Position numbers and translations under genes: made by a program | In this document: positions 26,394-35,397 of the stretch, in pieces | How the letters are laid out: each line of letters starts with the position of its first letter | How positions within the stretch are numbered: the stretch's first letter is position 1 | The notes under the pieces: model-generated | Seen by the model: only the letters and a program-made list of their open reading frames with translations | Told to the model about the DNA's origin: nothing | The model's database searches: none | From: Planctomycetaceae bacterium | GTDB taxonomy: Bacteria > Planctomycetota > Planctomycetia > Pirellulales > Pirellulaceae | Assembly: GCA_002726515.1 (NCBI GenBank) | Contig: PBTE01000036.1 | Span: 1-51,653, forward strand | Direction of reading: 5' to 3' | Length of the DNA stretch: 51,653 nt

Positions 26394-27827
26394 ATGAGAA
26401 AAGAATCGTCTTACGCAGAGACCGGCTGTTTAGGGCATTCAGCAGGTTGTCAAGACGGCTCATTGAATTTCCCCAGCCTCACCCGGAGAGACTTTCTCCG
26501 ACTCGGCAGTTTGGGGATCACGGGCTATTCACTGCTACCGATTCTGCAGCCGCATAACGTTCAAGCCAACGCCAAAGTTCAACCTCGGGGCGGTGCTGAG
26601 GTTTGCATTTTTCTCTTTCTGGCTGGGGGTCCCAGCCAACTGGATACTTTTGATGTGAAAGAGGGAAATTGGACACCACAGGATTTTGATATCCAGACCA
26701 TCCGGCAGGGACTGAGGATGCCTGTAGGGCTCCTGCCCGAACTTTCTCGCCGCACGGACAAATTTTCTATCGTCCGTTCATTGGAGGCGTGGGAGGCTGA
26801 ACACAACCGCGGCATGTATTATGTCCAGGCAGGTCGGATTTTGAGTCCCGCACGACTTCGCGAAATTCCCTCGTTCGGTTCGGTTGTTGCGTATGAATCT
26901 TTACAACAGCGCAAAGAGTCCGACTTTTTGCCCCCCTTCATTTCGATAGACATGCCGACGCAGTTCTTGATCGGAAATGGAATGTTGTCACCCGAAGCGG
27001 CGCCCATGGCAATGTTCTCCAATGCCCCGCCGCCGTTTGTGCTTCCAGAGTCGCAACGAGCCAGTTTTGAGAGAAGAGCCAGGTTGCTGAAGCAACTAAA
27101 ACCAGAAGAGTACTCGCGCGGGCAGCTTTTCGGTAACCTGGAGCAGTACTACCAGTCCGCTTATCCTCTGCTCAATGACCCTCAGTCAGCCAGGATATTC
27201 AACCTTGATCCGAGTGAGAAATCACGTTACGGGAATTCGGGAGTGGGAAATGCGTGTGCCATCGCGCGGAATATCATCGAAGCCGGAGCAGGTACCAAAT
27301 TCATCTTCATTTCCCAGCCGGGTTGGGATCTGCACGCAGATTGTTACGCCGGAAGTGCTGATGACAAATCCAAGGGCCAGTACAAAGTTTGTGCTCAGCT
27401 TGATGCGGCACTTTCGAGTTTACTGGATGATTTAGAGGAGAAAACTGACCAGGACGGACGGCGGCTGATCGACAAAACCTTTATTGCCGCCATGGGTGAA
27501 TTTGGACGCACACCGGGTAATCCGACCGTGAACAAGGGTCGTGATCATTACCGATATGCAGGTGTGGGGTTGTTTGCCGGGGCCGGTGTCAAGAGCAAGG
27601 TATTGGGAGCGACAGATGAGATCGGCGGCAAGGTTGTCGATACGGGATGGCACAAGCGACGTTCTATCTACCCGGAAGATATTATAGTGACCATGTACTC
27701 GGCCCTGGGGATCGATTGGACGAAGACGATTACGCAAACTCCTACCGGTAGACCGTTTGAGTACATCGAATCGATTTCACCCAAAGGTCGCATGGAATTC
27801 ACCGAAATCAGTCCCTTGTTCTCATGA
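26394..27827 (+). CDS. DUF1501 family Tat-exported protein
   Basis: The 477-residue protein has the clearest twin-arginine signal of the window ('LTRRDFLRLGSLGITGYSLLP'), about 30 residues from the start. Family motifs: 'FLFLAGGPSQLDTFDVKEG', 'FSIVRSLEAWEAEHNRGMYY', 'SFGSVVAYESLQQR', 'AAMGEFGRTPGNPTVNKGRDHYRYAGVGLFAGAG'. AGGA lies about 8 bases before the ATG. Members of this sub-group lack the 'WDQH' block variant of the other copies and read 'PGWDLHADCY'. It forms a two-gene unit with the cytochrome-fused partner upstream. Function unknown; an alkaline-phosphatase-like fold is assumed. Confidence 0.92.
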   Translation: MRKESSYAETGCLGHSAGCQDGSLNFPSLTRRDFLRLGSLGITGYSLLPILQPHNVQANAKVQPRGGAEVCIFLFLAGGPSQLDTFDVKEGNWTPQDFDIQTIRQGLRMPVGLLPELSRRTDKFSIVRSLEAWEAEHNRGMYYVQAGRILSPARLREIPSFGSVVAYESLQQRKESDFLPPFISIDMPTQFLIGNGMLSPEAAPMAMFSNAPPPFVLPESQRASFERRARLLKQLKPEEYSRGQLFGNLEQYYQSAYPLLNDPQSARIFNLDPSEKSRYGNSGVGNACAIARNIIEAGAGTKFIFISQPGWDLHADCYAGSADDKSKGQYKVCAQLDAALSSLLDDLEEKTDQDGRRLIDKTFIAAMGEFGRTPGNPTVNKGRDHYRYAGVGLFAGAGVKSKVLGATDEIGGKVVDTGWHKRRSIYPEDIIVTMYSALGIDWTKTITQTPTGRPFEYIESISPKGRMEFTEISPLFS

Positions 27828-27873
27828 CAGTTTTTGCAGCTGCTGAATTTCTCCCACATCGCAGACTGGTACA

Positions 27874-28854
27874 TTACTCCACGCGCGCTAGAACGTTCTC
27901 GCCTCGTGCGAAGCGTCCCAGATTGTCCGCCGCAAACATAGCTCGTTTGCGGGATGTGCCGTCAGTTCCCCCGGCAACATGTGGTGACACGCAAACATTC
28001 GGCAGCTGGTAAACGGGGCGATTTGTCTGGGGCGGTTCATCGGCAAACACATCCAGACCGGCTCCCGCAATGCGTTCCTCGAGCAGCGCCTGGTAAAGCG
28101 CTTCTTCATCGACCAGTTCGCCACGCGCAACATTGATCAGGCAGGCCGTCGATTTCATCAGGCCAATCCGGCGAGCATCCAGTATGTGTCGCGTTTTGTC
28201 AGTCAGGTGCAAATGGACCGATAAAAAATCACTTTCAGCCACAACGTGATCCAGGTCATTCGAGTTGCCCAGGAAGTCGGGTTGAATCTCGTCCAGCACC
28301 TCTTGTTCAATGGGTCGAACGTCAATCGCTAAAATGCGCATGCCGAATGGCTTGGCGCGACGCGCCAGGTCCTGGCCACTGGCGCCAAATCCCACAATCC
28401 CGAGCCGGCGGCCTTCCAACTCCATGCCCTGAGGAAAGTAGTATTTTCCCTTGAAAAAGTTTTGTACTCCTTCTCCGTAGCGGCGCGAAAGCATGAGAAC
28501 GAACATCATCGCACTCTCGGCCAGTGCCACACTGCTGAGAACTCCCGGGCAGTGGGCCAGCATCATGCCGGATTTCAGGATCTTGCCGACCTCGACATGA
28601 TCCAGTCCATTGGTCTGGACCTGAATGAATTTGATTCCAGCATTGGCCGCCACGTCAACCAATTCTCCGCTAATGTTGCCGCCCAAATCAACAAGTGCCT
28701 CCCTCCCCTTGAATTGATCGGCTGGGTCCTGATCACGATCGAACACGCGCAGATCAAAACGGTCGCGGAGGGCCGTCACCAAATTCTCTCCCCACTCCAC
28801 GTTGATTTCCTCAACAGGATGGGGCAGGTATAAAACCTTCAATGGATTGCTCAT
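27874..28854 (-). CDS. D-2-hydroxyacid dehydrogenase (NAD-dependent)
   Basis: The 326-residue enzyme has the NAD-binding glycine motif 'LGIVGFGASGQDLARRA' near residue 140 and the catalytic triad of the family: Arg in 'INVARGELVDEEALYQAL', Glu in 'DVFADEPPQ' and His in 'VSPHVAGGT'. The substrate-binding segment is 'IQVTNGLDHV'-like ('QTNGLDHVEVG'). It probably interconverts a 2-hydroxy acid and a 2-keto acid, as in glyoxylate/hydroxypyruvate or phosphoglycerate dehydrogenases. The start codon lies 5 bases after the stop of the aldolase gene, which implies translational coupling; the in-frame ATG further upstream would overlap that gene. Partner context suggests it reduces or oxidises the aldolase's keto-acid. 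Confidence 0.9.
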   Translation of the reverse strand: MSNPLKVLYLPHPVEEINVEWGENLVTALRDRFDLRVFDRDQDPADQFKGREALVDLGGNISGELVDVAANAGIKFIQVQTNGLDHVEVGKILKSGMMLAHCPGVLSSVALAESAMMFVLMLSRRYGEGVQNFFKGKYYFPQGMELEGRRLGIVGFGASGQDLARRAKPFGMRILAIDVRPIEQEVLDEIQPDFLGNSNDLDHVVAESDFLSVHLHLTDKTRHILDARRIGLMKSTACLINVARGELVDEEALYQALLEERIAGAGLDVFADEPPQTNRPVYQLPNVCVSPHVAGGTDGTSRKRAMFAADNLGRFARGENVLARVE

Positions 28855-28859
28855 TTCAC

Positions 28860-29630
28860 TCACAACTCGGTTCGGATTTTTTTGATTTGTTGGCAACTGT
28901 GGGTGAGGAACAATTCATCACCCCCCACGAGAATTGCCTGGTACCCGGCTTCCGTGACGCGTTTCAGTGTGTTCAGTTCAAACGGAGAATCATAGACACC
29001 GATTCCCGCAGGCTTACCGGCGCGCCGGGCAGCGTCGCGAACCTGCTGTTCCGCGTCCTGGAAGGTCGAATTCTGGAAATCAAAAGGAACTCCCAAAGAG
29101 ATGGAGAGATCCACCGGCCCCAGAATGTGGGTGTCCATGCCTTCAACAGCCAGGATCGCGTCGATGTTTTCCACAGCCTCCTTGGTTTCGATGAGCCCCA
29201 TGAACACGACAAGATCATTAATTTGCTCCGTGTATTCACGCGCCTGCAGTCCGTATTGAGCCGCCCGATGCGGACCCCAACCCCGGTTGCCCAGTGGTGG
29301 ATAGCGGCATGCCCGGGCGCCTAATTCCGCGTCTTCTGCAGTGTTGATGAATGCGGCCAGAATTCCCATCGCGCCCATGTCAAGGTAAAGCCGAATTTGC
29401 TCCTCATCGACTTTGGGGAGTCTAACAATCGGGGTTGCCGGAGTATTGCCGATCGCCTGGAGTTGCGACTGAATTCCTACGGGTGTCTGAGGCGCATGTT
29501 CCGCATCCAGGATGATCCAATCAAAGCCCGCGTGACCGAAAAGTTCTGCGACACCGGGTGATCCGAACCGCAGTTGTGTGCCAAATGCGGCCCGTCCGGC
29601 GTCCAGAAGTTCTTTGAAACGGCTCTGCAT
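28860..29630 (-). CDS. HpcH/HpaI aldolase family protein
   Basis: The 256-residue protein is a class II pyruvate-type aldolase: the catalytic His in 'WIILDAEHAPQTP', the conserved Arg in 'TPIVRLPKVDEEQI', Glu in 'GLIETKEAVENI' and metal-binding Asp in 'HILGPVDLSISLG'. The family cleaves 2-keto-3-deoxy acids or 4-hydroxy-2-keto acids to pyruvate plus an aldehyde (for example 2,4-dihydroxyhept-2-ene-dioate or 2-keto-3-deoxy sugar acids). A strong SD (AGGAG, five bases before ATG) starts it. It is followed within 5 bases by the hydroxyacid dehydrogenase. Its exact substrate is open. Confidence 0.88.
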   Translation of the reverse strand: MQSRFKELLDAGRAAFGTQLRFGSPGVAELFGHAGFDWIILDAEHAPQTPVGIQSQLQAIGNTPATPIVRLPKVDEEQIRLYLDMGAMGILAAFINTAEDAELGARACRYPPLGNRGWGPHRAAQYGLQAREYTEQINDLVVFMGLIETKEAVENIDAILAVEGMDTHILGPVDLSISLGVPFDFQNSTFQDAEQQVRDAARRAGKPAGIGVYDSPFELNTLKRVTEAGYQAILVGGDELFLTHSCQQIKKIRTEL

Positions 29631-29998
29631 TGTTGCTCCTGGCTGTCAAGTCTGTTGAGGGCATAGCACACAAACCGTTGACTCTGGTTTGGTGTCACTC
29701 GATGGTGATGGTTCATTTTCCCGGATTGATTGAGGTGAAGCATTGTACCTGCTACGGCGGTCCCTCCGCAATGAGCGGCTTGCTCGTTGTTCCCGGCTCT
29801 GTGTGACGCGATCCAGAGGAAGGAACTACCAACTCAACAGTGAATGCTGGACAAGAACGAAAACGATTTGGTTCTCCTGTCGCTGTTCGCCTCTCTGTGC
29901 TAGGCTTTGGTACGCGCACTCGGAAAACCGGGCTCCACCACCTTGTCGCTTCCCTTTCCGCTGGTCATTCATGTTGCAAAATGCCTGGGTTGAAATCT
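29631..29998. other. Divergent intergenic region
   Basis: No gene is supported in these 368 bases between the aldolase operon and metF. The metF frame is open upstream to 29840 but does not look coding. I looked for a SAM- or cobalamin-riboswitch-like leader before metF and did not see one by eye. Confidence 0.45.
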
Positions 29999-30880
29999 AT
30001 GAAACTTGGTGATTACTACCAATCCGGACGCATGGGTTTGTCTTTTGAGTTGTTTCCTCCAAAAACTCCAGCTGGTGAAGCCGCGTTGATGAAACACTGT
30101 GGTGCACTGATGGAATTCCATCCAGATGTTGTCACCTGCACCTATGGAGCGGGTGGCTCCACGCGAGAGAAGACCCTGGAGATTGTGCGACAGGTCAAAC
30201 AGAAGTTTGGCGTCCCGGTGGCTTCTCACCTGACTTGTGTTGGCTCGACGAAACAACAGTTAAGAGACTACCTGGATGCGGCGAACCGGCAGCAGGTGGA
30301 TTACATTGTGGCTTTGCGAGGTGACCCACCCCGTGGCGAGAAGAAATTTCGTCCCGTGAGCGACGGGCTGAGCCATGCGAATGAATTGGTTAGCTTGATT
30401 CGATCCGAATATTCTCATTTCGGGATTGCTGTAGGAGGCTATCCGGAGATGCATCAGGAAGCCCCCGACCCGCACATCGATTTAGAGAATCTGAAGCGCA
30501 AAGTAGATGCGGGGGCTGACATCGTGATCACGCAGCTTTTTTACAACAACGAAGCCTTTTTTGTGTTCAGAGATCGTTGCGACAAGATCGGTCTGGAAGT
30601 TCCTCTGATACCAGGTATCCTGCCCGTGACAAACTATTCACAGGTTCATCGCCTCGCCTCGCTGTGTGGCGCAAATCTTCCACGAAGATTTGTGCAAGCT
30701 CTTGCAGATTGTGAAGACGACGCTGAACAGCAATTTCAAATTGGCGTCGATTACGCAATCGCGCAAGTCAATGATCTCATCCAGCAACAGGTCGCGGGGA
30801 TGCACTTTTACGTGCTCAATAAGTCGCAAGCCGCGTCGGCCGTTTTGGCAGCACTCGGAAGATCTGAGAAAACAACATGA
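29999..30880 (+). CDS. metF: 5,10-methylenetetrahydrofolate reductase
   Basis: The 293-residue flavoenzyme reduces 5,10-methylene-tetrahydrofolate to 5-methyl-tetrahydrofolate for methionine synthesis in the cytoplasm. Sequence landmarks are 'LSFELFPPKTPAGE' with the catalytic Glu, 'DVVTCTYGAGGSTREKTLEI', 'SHLTCVGSTKQQLRDYL', 'YIVALRGDPPRGEKKF' and 'IVITQLFYNNEAFFVF', all typical of bacterial MetF. Length matches the family (about 295). I chose the ATG giving 'MKLGDYYQSG' because upstream in-frame sequence is non-coding in character; an ATG six codons earlier is possible. It is convergent with the sigma-factor gene. Confidence 0.95.
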   Translation: MKLGDYYQSGRMGLSFELFPPKTPAGEAALMKHCGALMEFHPDVVTCTYGAGGSTREKTLEIVRQVKQKFGVPVASHLTCVGSTKQQLRDYLDAANRQQVDYIVALRGDPPRGEKKFRPVSDGLSHANELVSLIRSEYSHFGIAVGGYPEMHQEAPDPHIDLENLKRKVDAGADIVITQLFYNNEAFFVFRDRCDKIGLEVPLIPGILPVTNYSQVHRLASLCGANLPRRFVQALADCEDDAEQQFQIGVDYAIAQVNDLIQQQVAGMHFYVLNKSQAASAVLAALGRSEKTT

Positions 30881-30989
30881 AAGAGCTGCCTTAAGGAAAA
30901 AGTTCCCGAGAGCTGGGGGTCCGTCGACTTTGACTGCCTGACCGGCAGTGGCGGGGATGCGGAAGCTATGACGTGAAAATCAGGGGAGA

Positions 30990-32594
30990 CTAAACTTCCT
31001 CCATTGCCTCTCCATCCGGAAAGCGTTGTGACTCATCGACGAAGCCGCGTAGAGGGTTTGATCGGTAAGGCTTTTGCAGTTTTCGTACCGCTTTGGACTC
31101 AATCTGTCGCACGCGTTCGCGGGTTACGGAGAAGATTTTTCCGACCTCTTCCAAGGTGTAGGAGTAGCCGTCTTGCAGGCCATATCGCAAGCGTAGAATT
31201 TCACGCTCGCGATGATTCAACCCCTCCATCGCCATTTCAAGGTGATGCTTGAGGGCTTCCTGGTTTGCATCTTCCAAGGGATCGTCGTCACGATGATCTT
31301 TTAGAAATTCTCCGAAGAAAGTATCTTCGTGATCCCCAACAGGTTGATCGAGTGACAGTGGTGCACGCGTCATTTTCATGATCACCCGGGTATCTTCCAG
31401 CGAAAGGCCGGCCCGATCTGCTGTTTCCTCGGGCAATGGTTCCCGCCCCAGTTCCTGGATCAATTCACGGGTCACCAAACGTACCTTGCTCATCGTATCA
31501 ATCATGTGAACAGGAACTCGAATCGTGCGACTCTGGTCCGCAATCGCCCGGGTAATTGCCTGTCGGATCCACCAGGTTGCGTACGTTGAGAATTTATAAC
31601 CCCGGGCATGTTCGAACTTGTCAACCGCGCGCATCAAGCCGGTGTTTCCTTCCTGGATTAAATCCAGAAAACTGAGACCACGGTTGCGGTATTTTTTGGC
31701 AATGGAGACCACCAATCGCAAGTTACCAGCAGATAAATCCCGCTTGGCCGCATCGTATGCTTGCCGGTATTGTTCCGTGATCTTCATGCGTCGCTGCAGC
31801 GTCGAAGGACTCTCGAAAGTAATTCGCATCAGGTACCGCAATTCAGCCCGTAATTGCTCAAGACACGAAGTGTTAGACGTTCCCGCTTCGGCTTCCCGAA
31901 TCTGTTGCAGCAGAGAACACATCCGCTCTGAAATCTTGCTCAGTTTGTCAAGTAGCGGTTGAATCTTTTGCCTCCTGAGATTAAGTTCCTCCACTAATCG
32001 CACTGCTTTGTTGCGCCGGCAGACAAGTCGACGCCACGCCGCGTGACGTTGGTCCAGAGGAACGCTCTTGCTGATGGCAGTGCGGAAGTCAAGATGATTC
32101 CGCTCCAGCAGACGGCGAATGGTTTGTAGATTGGGCCCAATGTGGCGCAAGATGCGAGATTTTTCCGCTATGTTGGTTACGGACACTTCGATCGTGCGAT
32201 CCAATCGCAAATCGCCACTCTGGACTTTCTCTAGTGCGCTGGTCGCACCCTGAAGTACAAAGTCGTTTGCTAACAGACTGTTTCGAAATCGGGTCCGTGT
32301 CGCTTCGATTTGCTTCGCTGCCGCAATTTCTTCAGCCCGCGACAACAAGGGGATTTCCCCCATTTGCATCAGGTACATGCGGACCGCATCGTCAACTGGC
32401 GATTCTTCCGTATCTTTTTCGGTTCCGACGTTATCTTCTTCGTCTTGTGCGTTGGCTTGGTGGCCATTGACCACGCTCTTGTCGGAACTTGATTTTGGAC
32501 GACCGTTTGATTTTAATGTACCGTCGGCATGGGACAGTCCACTCGATGTTCCGGCACGACCGGAGCCTGAAACAGTACTTTTCGATATGGCCAA
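30990..32594 (-). CDS. rpoD: RNA polymerase primary-type sigma factor (sigma-70, RpoD/SigA)
   Basis: The 534-residue protein has region 1.2 ('[20 protein letters not shown]'), a non-conserved helical spacer, regions 2.1-2.4 ('[19 protein letters not shown]', '[19 protein letters not shown]', '[19 protein letters not shown]'), region 3 ('[20 protein letters not shown]') and region 4 with the -35-binding helix-turn-helix ('[20 protein letters not shown]'). This is a primary-type (group 1/2) sigma. The start is a TTG with AGGAG seven bases upstream; ATGs further upstream (32768, 32819) extend a frame rich in Pro/Arg/Cys that looks non-coding. Planctomycetes often have several such genes, so housekeeping status is inferred. 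Confidence 0.9.
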   Translation of the reverse strand: MAISKSTVSGSGRAGTSSGLSHADGTLKSNGRPKSSSDKSVVNGHQANAQDEEDNVGTEKDTEESPVDDAVRMYLMQMGEIPLLSRAEEIAAAKQIEATRTRFRNSLLANDFVLQGATSALEKVQSGDLRLDRTIEVSVTNIAEKSRILRHIGPNLQTIRRLLERNHLDFRTAISKSVPLDQRHAAWRRLVCRRNKAVRLVEELNLRRQKIQPLLDKLSKISERMCSLLQQIREAEAGTSNTSCLEQLRAELRYLMRITFESPSTLQRRMKITEQYRQAYDAAKRDLSAGNLRLVVSIAKKYRNRGLSFLDLIQEGNTGLMRAVDKFEHARGYKFSTYATWWIRQAITRAIADQSRTIRVPVHMIDTMSKVRLVTRELIQELGREPLPEETADRAGLSLEDTRVIMKMTRAPLSLDQPVGDHEDTFFGEFLKDHRDDDPLEDANQEALKHHLEMAMEGLNHREREILRLRYGLQDGYSYTLEEVGKIFSVTRERVRQIESKAVRKLQKPYRSNPLRGFVDESQRFPDGEAMEEV

Positions 32595-33249
32595 AGCAAG
32601 ACTCCTAAAAATTCGAAATGATGGCCTGAATGGAGGGCACGAGTAGCGATACCCAGGGAAAGAGCATTTGGGGTGCCAATTTTTTGGCCTACACTCTGGG
32701 ACAGCACTCAAACCGGTGTGACATGGGGACTTAGCGGTTTTAAAAAAGAGCGCTGCTCGATTTGGCATGCGTTCTGTGGAGTTTCTGCTGCCTGGGGTGT
32801 TGCGAAATGCAAACATCACAAGTTGCGGAATCTGAACACGGGTCGCCGACGGTGGTCCGGGGGAAATGGGTGAATGGATAACGCAACCGGAGCTCTGTGC
32901 AGGCGTGCAAAGAATCCAAACTCGTTAAAATCGTGCCCCCTGGCCGTTGTCCCGGGAGCGGGAAGTCCGGATTTGCCGGTGATTCACTTTTGTCCGTTTT
33001 CTTTCGGTTTCCAACGATCCACAAACAACGAACAGGCAGAAGGGGTGATGACACTTGGGGGAGGGAATTGTTGGCCCCCCTGCCGTTTTGGGATGCAGTG
33101 AAGAGCGTCTTCCTTCGTCGTTTTTCGTATGGACCACGGGCAAACTATGTTTCAGGAGCAGTCTGTCCAAGGTTGCCAGACGCATCAGCAAGACGGAACG
33201 TAACAAGATCGCGGGCTTTGAAGAGGAATCCCGTTGAGAACAGAGGATT
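32595..33249. other. Intergenic region upstream of the sigma factor gene
   Basis: No gene is supported in these 655 bases. Short ORFs on the plus strand have composition and content unlike the neighbours. The region must include the sigma gene's promoter and the 3' end of the FAH-unit transcript. G/C-run pairing near 33055-33085 is too irregular to call a terminator. Confidence 0.45.
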
Positions 33250-34104
33250 TCAGATTACGGGATTGGATAAAGTGCCCACGCCATCGATTGTGATCTCGAC
33301 CAAATCTTTTCTGCGCAGAGTGAATTCACTGTCAGGTACAATACCCGTACCCGTCATCAACAAGGCCCCATAAGGGAAATGGTTTTCGCGAGTAAGCCAA
33401 TCGATGAGGTCTTCAAAAGTGCGTGCCATCTGTTCGATTGATGTCCGTCCCTGAAAAACCATTTTGTCGTCTCGCCAGACGTTCATTGAAATCCCTATTG
33501 TACTCCGATCAGGCATTGCCGAAGCCAACGTGATCCACGGTCCGAGGGCGCAACTTTGGTCATAAACCTTGGCCTGTGGAAGATAAAGCGGATTTTCCCC
33601 TTCGATGTCGCGGCTGCTCACATCATTTCCTATCGTGTAACCCACCACTTCGAATCGCGAATTTAAGACAAGCACCAATTCGGGTTCGGGAACGTTCCAG
33701 TTTGAATCTTTACGGATTCGTATCGCCTCATCCGGACCCACAACACGATACGGCATGGCCTTGAAAAACAATTCAGGCCGTGCCGCCTGGTACACTCGAT
33801 CGTAACACGAAGCGGCCGATTCGGATTCTTCCATGCGCGCCGTTTTACTCCGCTTGTAGGTCACTCCGGCAGCCCACACTTCCTGCTGGTCGATGGGCGG
33901 CAACAGCTTCACAGTGTCCAGTCGCATCGACGTTCTCATGGAGCTGTCCATGGCATCGATCGTTGCCGCCGGGTCCTCGGACTCAAGGATGTCACTGAGC
34001 GTCAGTCCGGGGTCGTCTGCTACTTCCAACGGTATCAGCTGGTCGCTTTCCACACGCGCCAGACCCCGAGTGCCTGTCACCGTCTGGTATTTTGCTAAAC
34101 GCAT
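33250..34104 (-). CDS. Fumarylacetoacetate hydrolase (FAH) family protein
   Basis: The 284-residue protein has the FAH metal site: 'NVPEPELVLVLNSRFEVVGY' (Glu-x-Glu) and 'GNDVSSRDIEGENPLYLPQAK' (Asp), then 'LGPWITLASAMPD' and 'LLMTGTGIVPDSEFTL'. 'GVTYKRSKTARMEES' with an extended N-terminal half resembles the 2-keto-3-deoxy-D-arabinonate/xylonate dehydratase subgroup rather than true fumarylacetoacetase. If so it would dehydrate 2-keto-3-deoxypentonates in oxidative pentose breakdown, which fits the sugar-acid theme; this is inference. It overlaps the small upstream ORF by 10 bases and is third in a minus-strand unit. Confidence 0.85.
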   Translation of the reverse strand: MRLAKYQTVTGTRGLARVESDQLIPLEVADDPGLTLSDILESEDPAATIDAMDSSMRTSMRLDTVKLLPPIDQQEVWAAGVTYKRSKTARMEESESAASCYDRVYQAARPELFFKAMPYRVVGPDEAIRIRKDSNWNVPEPELVLVLNSRFEVVGYTIGNDVSSRDIEGENPLYLPQAKVYDQSCALGPWITLASAMPDRSTIGISMNVWRDDKMVFQGRTSIEQMARTFEDLIDWLTRENHFPYGALLMTGTGIVPDSEFTLRRKDLVEITIDGVGTLSNPVI

Positions 34105-34403
34105 GGTGTCGACTCACTTTCAAAAGGACAGTTGTCGGACCACTTGACCTTCAGTGGCATGCGATTTCCGGACATGTTGGAGACCGTCACCAGGTTGTTT
34201 CGAAAGTCCTTCTGGTCCAGGGCGGACAGGGTAAAAACGTGGATTTGTATACCACTTCTGAACACCGTCATCGTCTTGGATTCACGAGTTCCGTCAAGCC
34301 CAGCGCCGTCGTTTGGCACCAAAAGAATTTTCGCCTGTTTTCTCGATAGGCTGGTCTTGGTGACCCGCAGGAGAGGATTGTCCTGGAAACCATGAGCTGT
34401 CAT
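34095..34403 (-). CDS. Small uncharacterised protein, 102 aa
   Basis: This ORF has a strong SD (GGAGG, nine bases before ATG), sits 33 bases downstream of the HisA/HisF-like gene, and overlaps the FAH-family start by 10 bases, an arrangement suggesting coupled translation. The sequence ('LLVPNDGAGLDGTRESKTMT' and a beta-strand-like remainder) matches nothing I recognise, lacks a signal peptide and transmembrane segment, and ends '..STPCV'. It could be a real accessory subunit or a chance ORF spanning a leader. Confidence 0.5.
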   Translation of the reverse strand: MTAHGFQDNPLLRVTKTSLSRKQAKILLVPNDGAGLDGTRESKTMTVFRSGIQIHVFTLSALDQKDFRNNLVTVSNMSGNRMPLKVKWSDNCPFESESTPCV

Positions 34404-34436
34404 GTTTCCCTTCCTCCGGGACGACTGATGGCAGGT

Positions 34437-35195
34437 TCAGGGAAAACTGAAGCCCGCAGCTGACAATGTTTCTGCCGTCAATCGGCCATCATGAAGTGCG
34501 GATGCAATCAGGGCGGCGTCACAACCAACCTGTTCCAATTTCGACAGATTCTCCAACTGGCTGATTCCACCACCGGCAATCAGCTCCCATTCACAAGAGA
34601 TGTCCCTTAAGGTGCGGCACAGTGTGAGGGTGCCTACACCCCGGCCCATGCCTACCTTAGCTAAGTCGAGAACGATGATACTTCGGATGCCCATCTCCAA
34701 CACGGTTGCCGCCACCCCTTCGACACCCATCTCAAGCCACACATCGTGGGCATTGCAGATTTGGCCGTTTCGCAAATCAAGGCTGAACACGATTTGTTCG
34801 GGGTTCAGCACGCTCAGGATCGAGCGAATATCTTGTGGGCTTTTGACCGATTCGAGGCCTACTATGAAACGAGTGATAATGGGTTCATGCTCTGTGGCTT
34901 TCTGAAGGAGTGCCGCCCGTTTTTCCGATGCCAAGCCACAGTCAAGCCACAACTGCAAGCCGGTCGCTGCGAGACTGCGGTAGAGTTCCCATCGGGGTTC
35001 GTCACCCCCAATGGCATCGAGATCGGCCACATAAACTTCGTTGGCGCCAAAGTGTTTGACAAAGCCACTCCCAATAGCTGCCGGTGTGGCGTCGTCGGCC
35101 AGCATGCTTTTGATTGGACGGTACGCGTCACGTTGCCCTGCAACTGCATGGACAACCTGGTTTCCGGCGAGATCGATGACGGGAAGTATACGCAT
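34437..35195 (-). CDS. HisA/HisF-like TIM-barrel protein
   Basis: The 252-residue protein has the HisA fold landmarks: the first catalytic-type Asp in 'ILPVIDLAGNQVVHAVAGQ', 'VYVADLDAIGGDEPRWELY', the second Asp in 'VFSLDLRNGQ', phosphate loops 'IAGGGISQLENLSKL' and 'ALIASALHDGRLT'. It departs from true HisA (here 'RDAYRPIKSM' replaces the usual N-terminal substrate segment) and resembles the HisA/HisF-related family known from methanogens, methylotrophs and planctomycetes, which is associated with C1 or methanopterin metabolism genes. No other his genes are nearby, so histidine synthesis is unlikely. It heads a unit with the 102-aa and FAH genes. Confidence 0.75.
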   Translation of the reverse strand: MRILPVIDLAGNQVVHAVAGQRDAYRPIKSMLADDATPAAIGSGFVKHFGANEVYVADLDAIGGDEPRWELYRSLAATGLQLWLDCGLASEKRAALLQKATEHEPIITRFIVGLESVKSPQDIRSILSVLNPEQIVFSLDLRNGQICNAHDVWLEMGVEGVAATVLEMGIRSIIVLDLAKVGMGRGVGTLTLCRTLRDISCEWELIAGGGISQLENLSKLEQVGCDAALIASALHDGRLTAETLSAAGFSFP

Positions 35196-35397
35196 GAAGG
35201 TTGCGGGATCGAGTGCAGGTAAAGTTAGATGCCGAACCTGATTCTATGTCGCAGAGGCACAAAATGCATCCCTGCCGGAGAGAAACCCCGGCGGGTCAGA
35301 CTGGCCTTGGTGCGGGCGCTGCCAGCACCCCCCGAGTAACAAACAGGGTGCGTTCAAACCTGTCCGCTGCCTGGCAAACCCGCATCTGCCGTACGAC

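Noticed and set aside
29743..29998. Riboswitch or leader peptide upstream of metF
   Set aside because: No SAM, SAH or cobalamin aptamer core was recognised; the open frame here does not look coding.
32595..32819. 75-residue N-terminal extension of the sigma factor
   Set aside because: The sequence is Pro/Arg/Cys-rich without sigma-factor features, and an SD precedes the inner TTG.
33055..33085. Intrinsic terminator for the FAH unit
   Set aside because: The G/C runs pair irregularly and no T-run follows in the needed orientation.
32897..33373. 158-aa plus-strand ORF
   Set aside because: It overlaps the end of the FAH-family gene and has low-quality, Arg/Cys-rich translation with no motif.
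34437..35195. Annotating the HisA/HisF-like gene as hisA of histidine biosynthesis
   Set aside because: No other his genes are present nearby, and the N-terminal substrate segment differs from true HisA.
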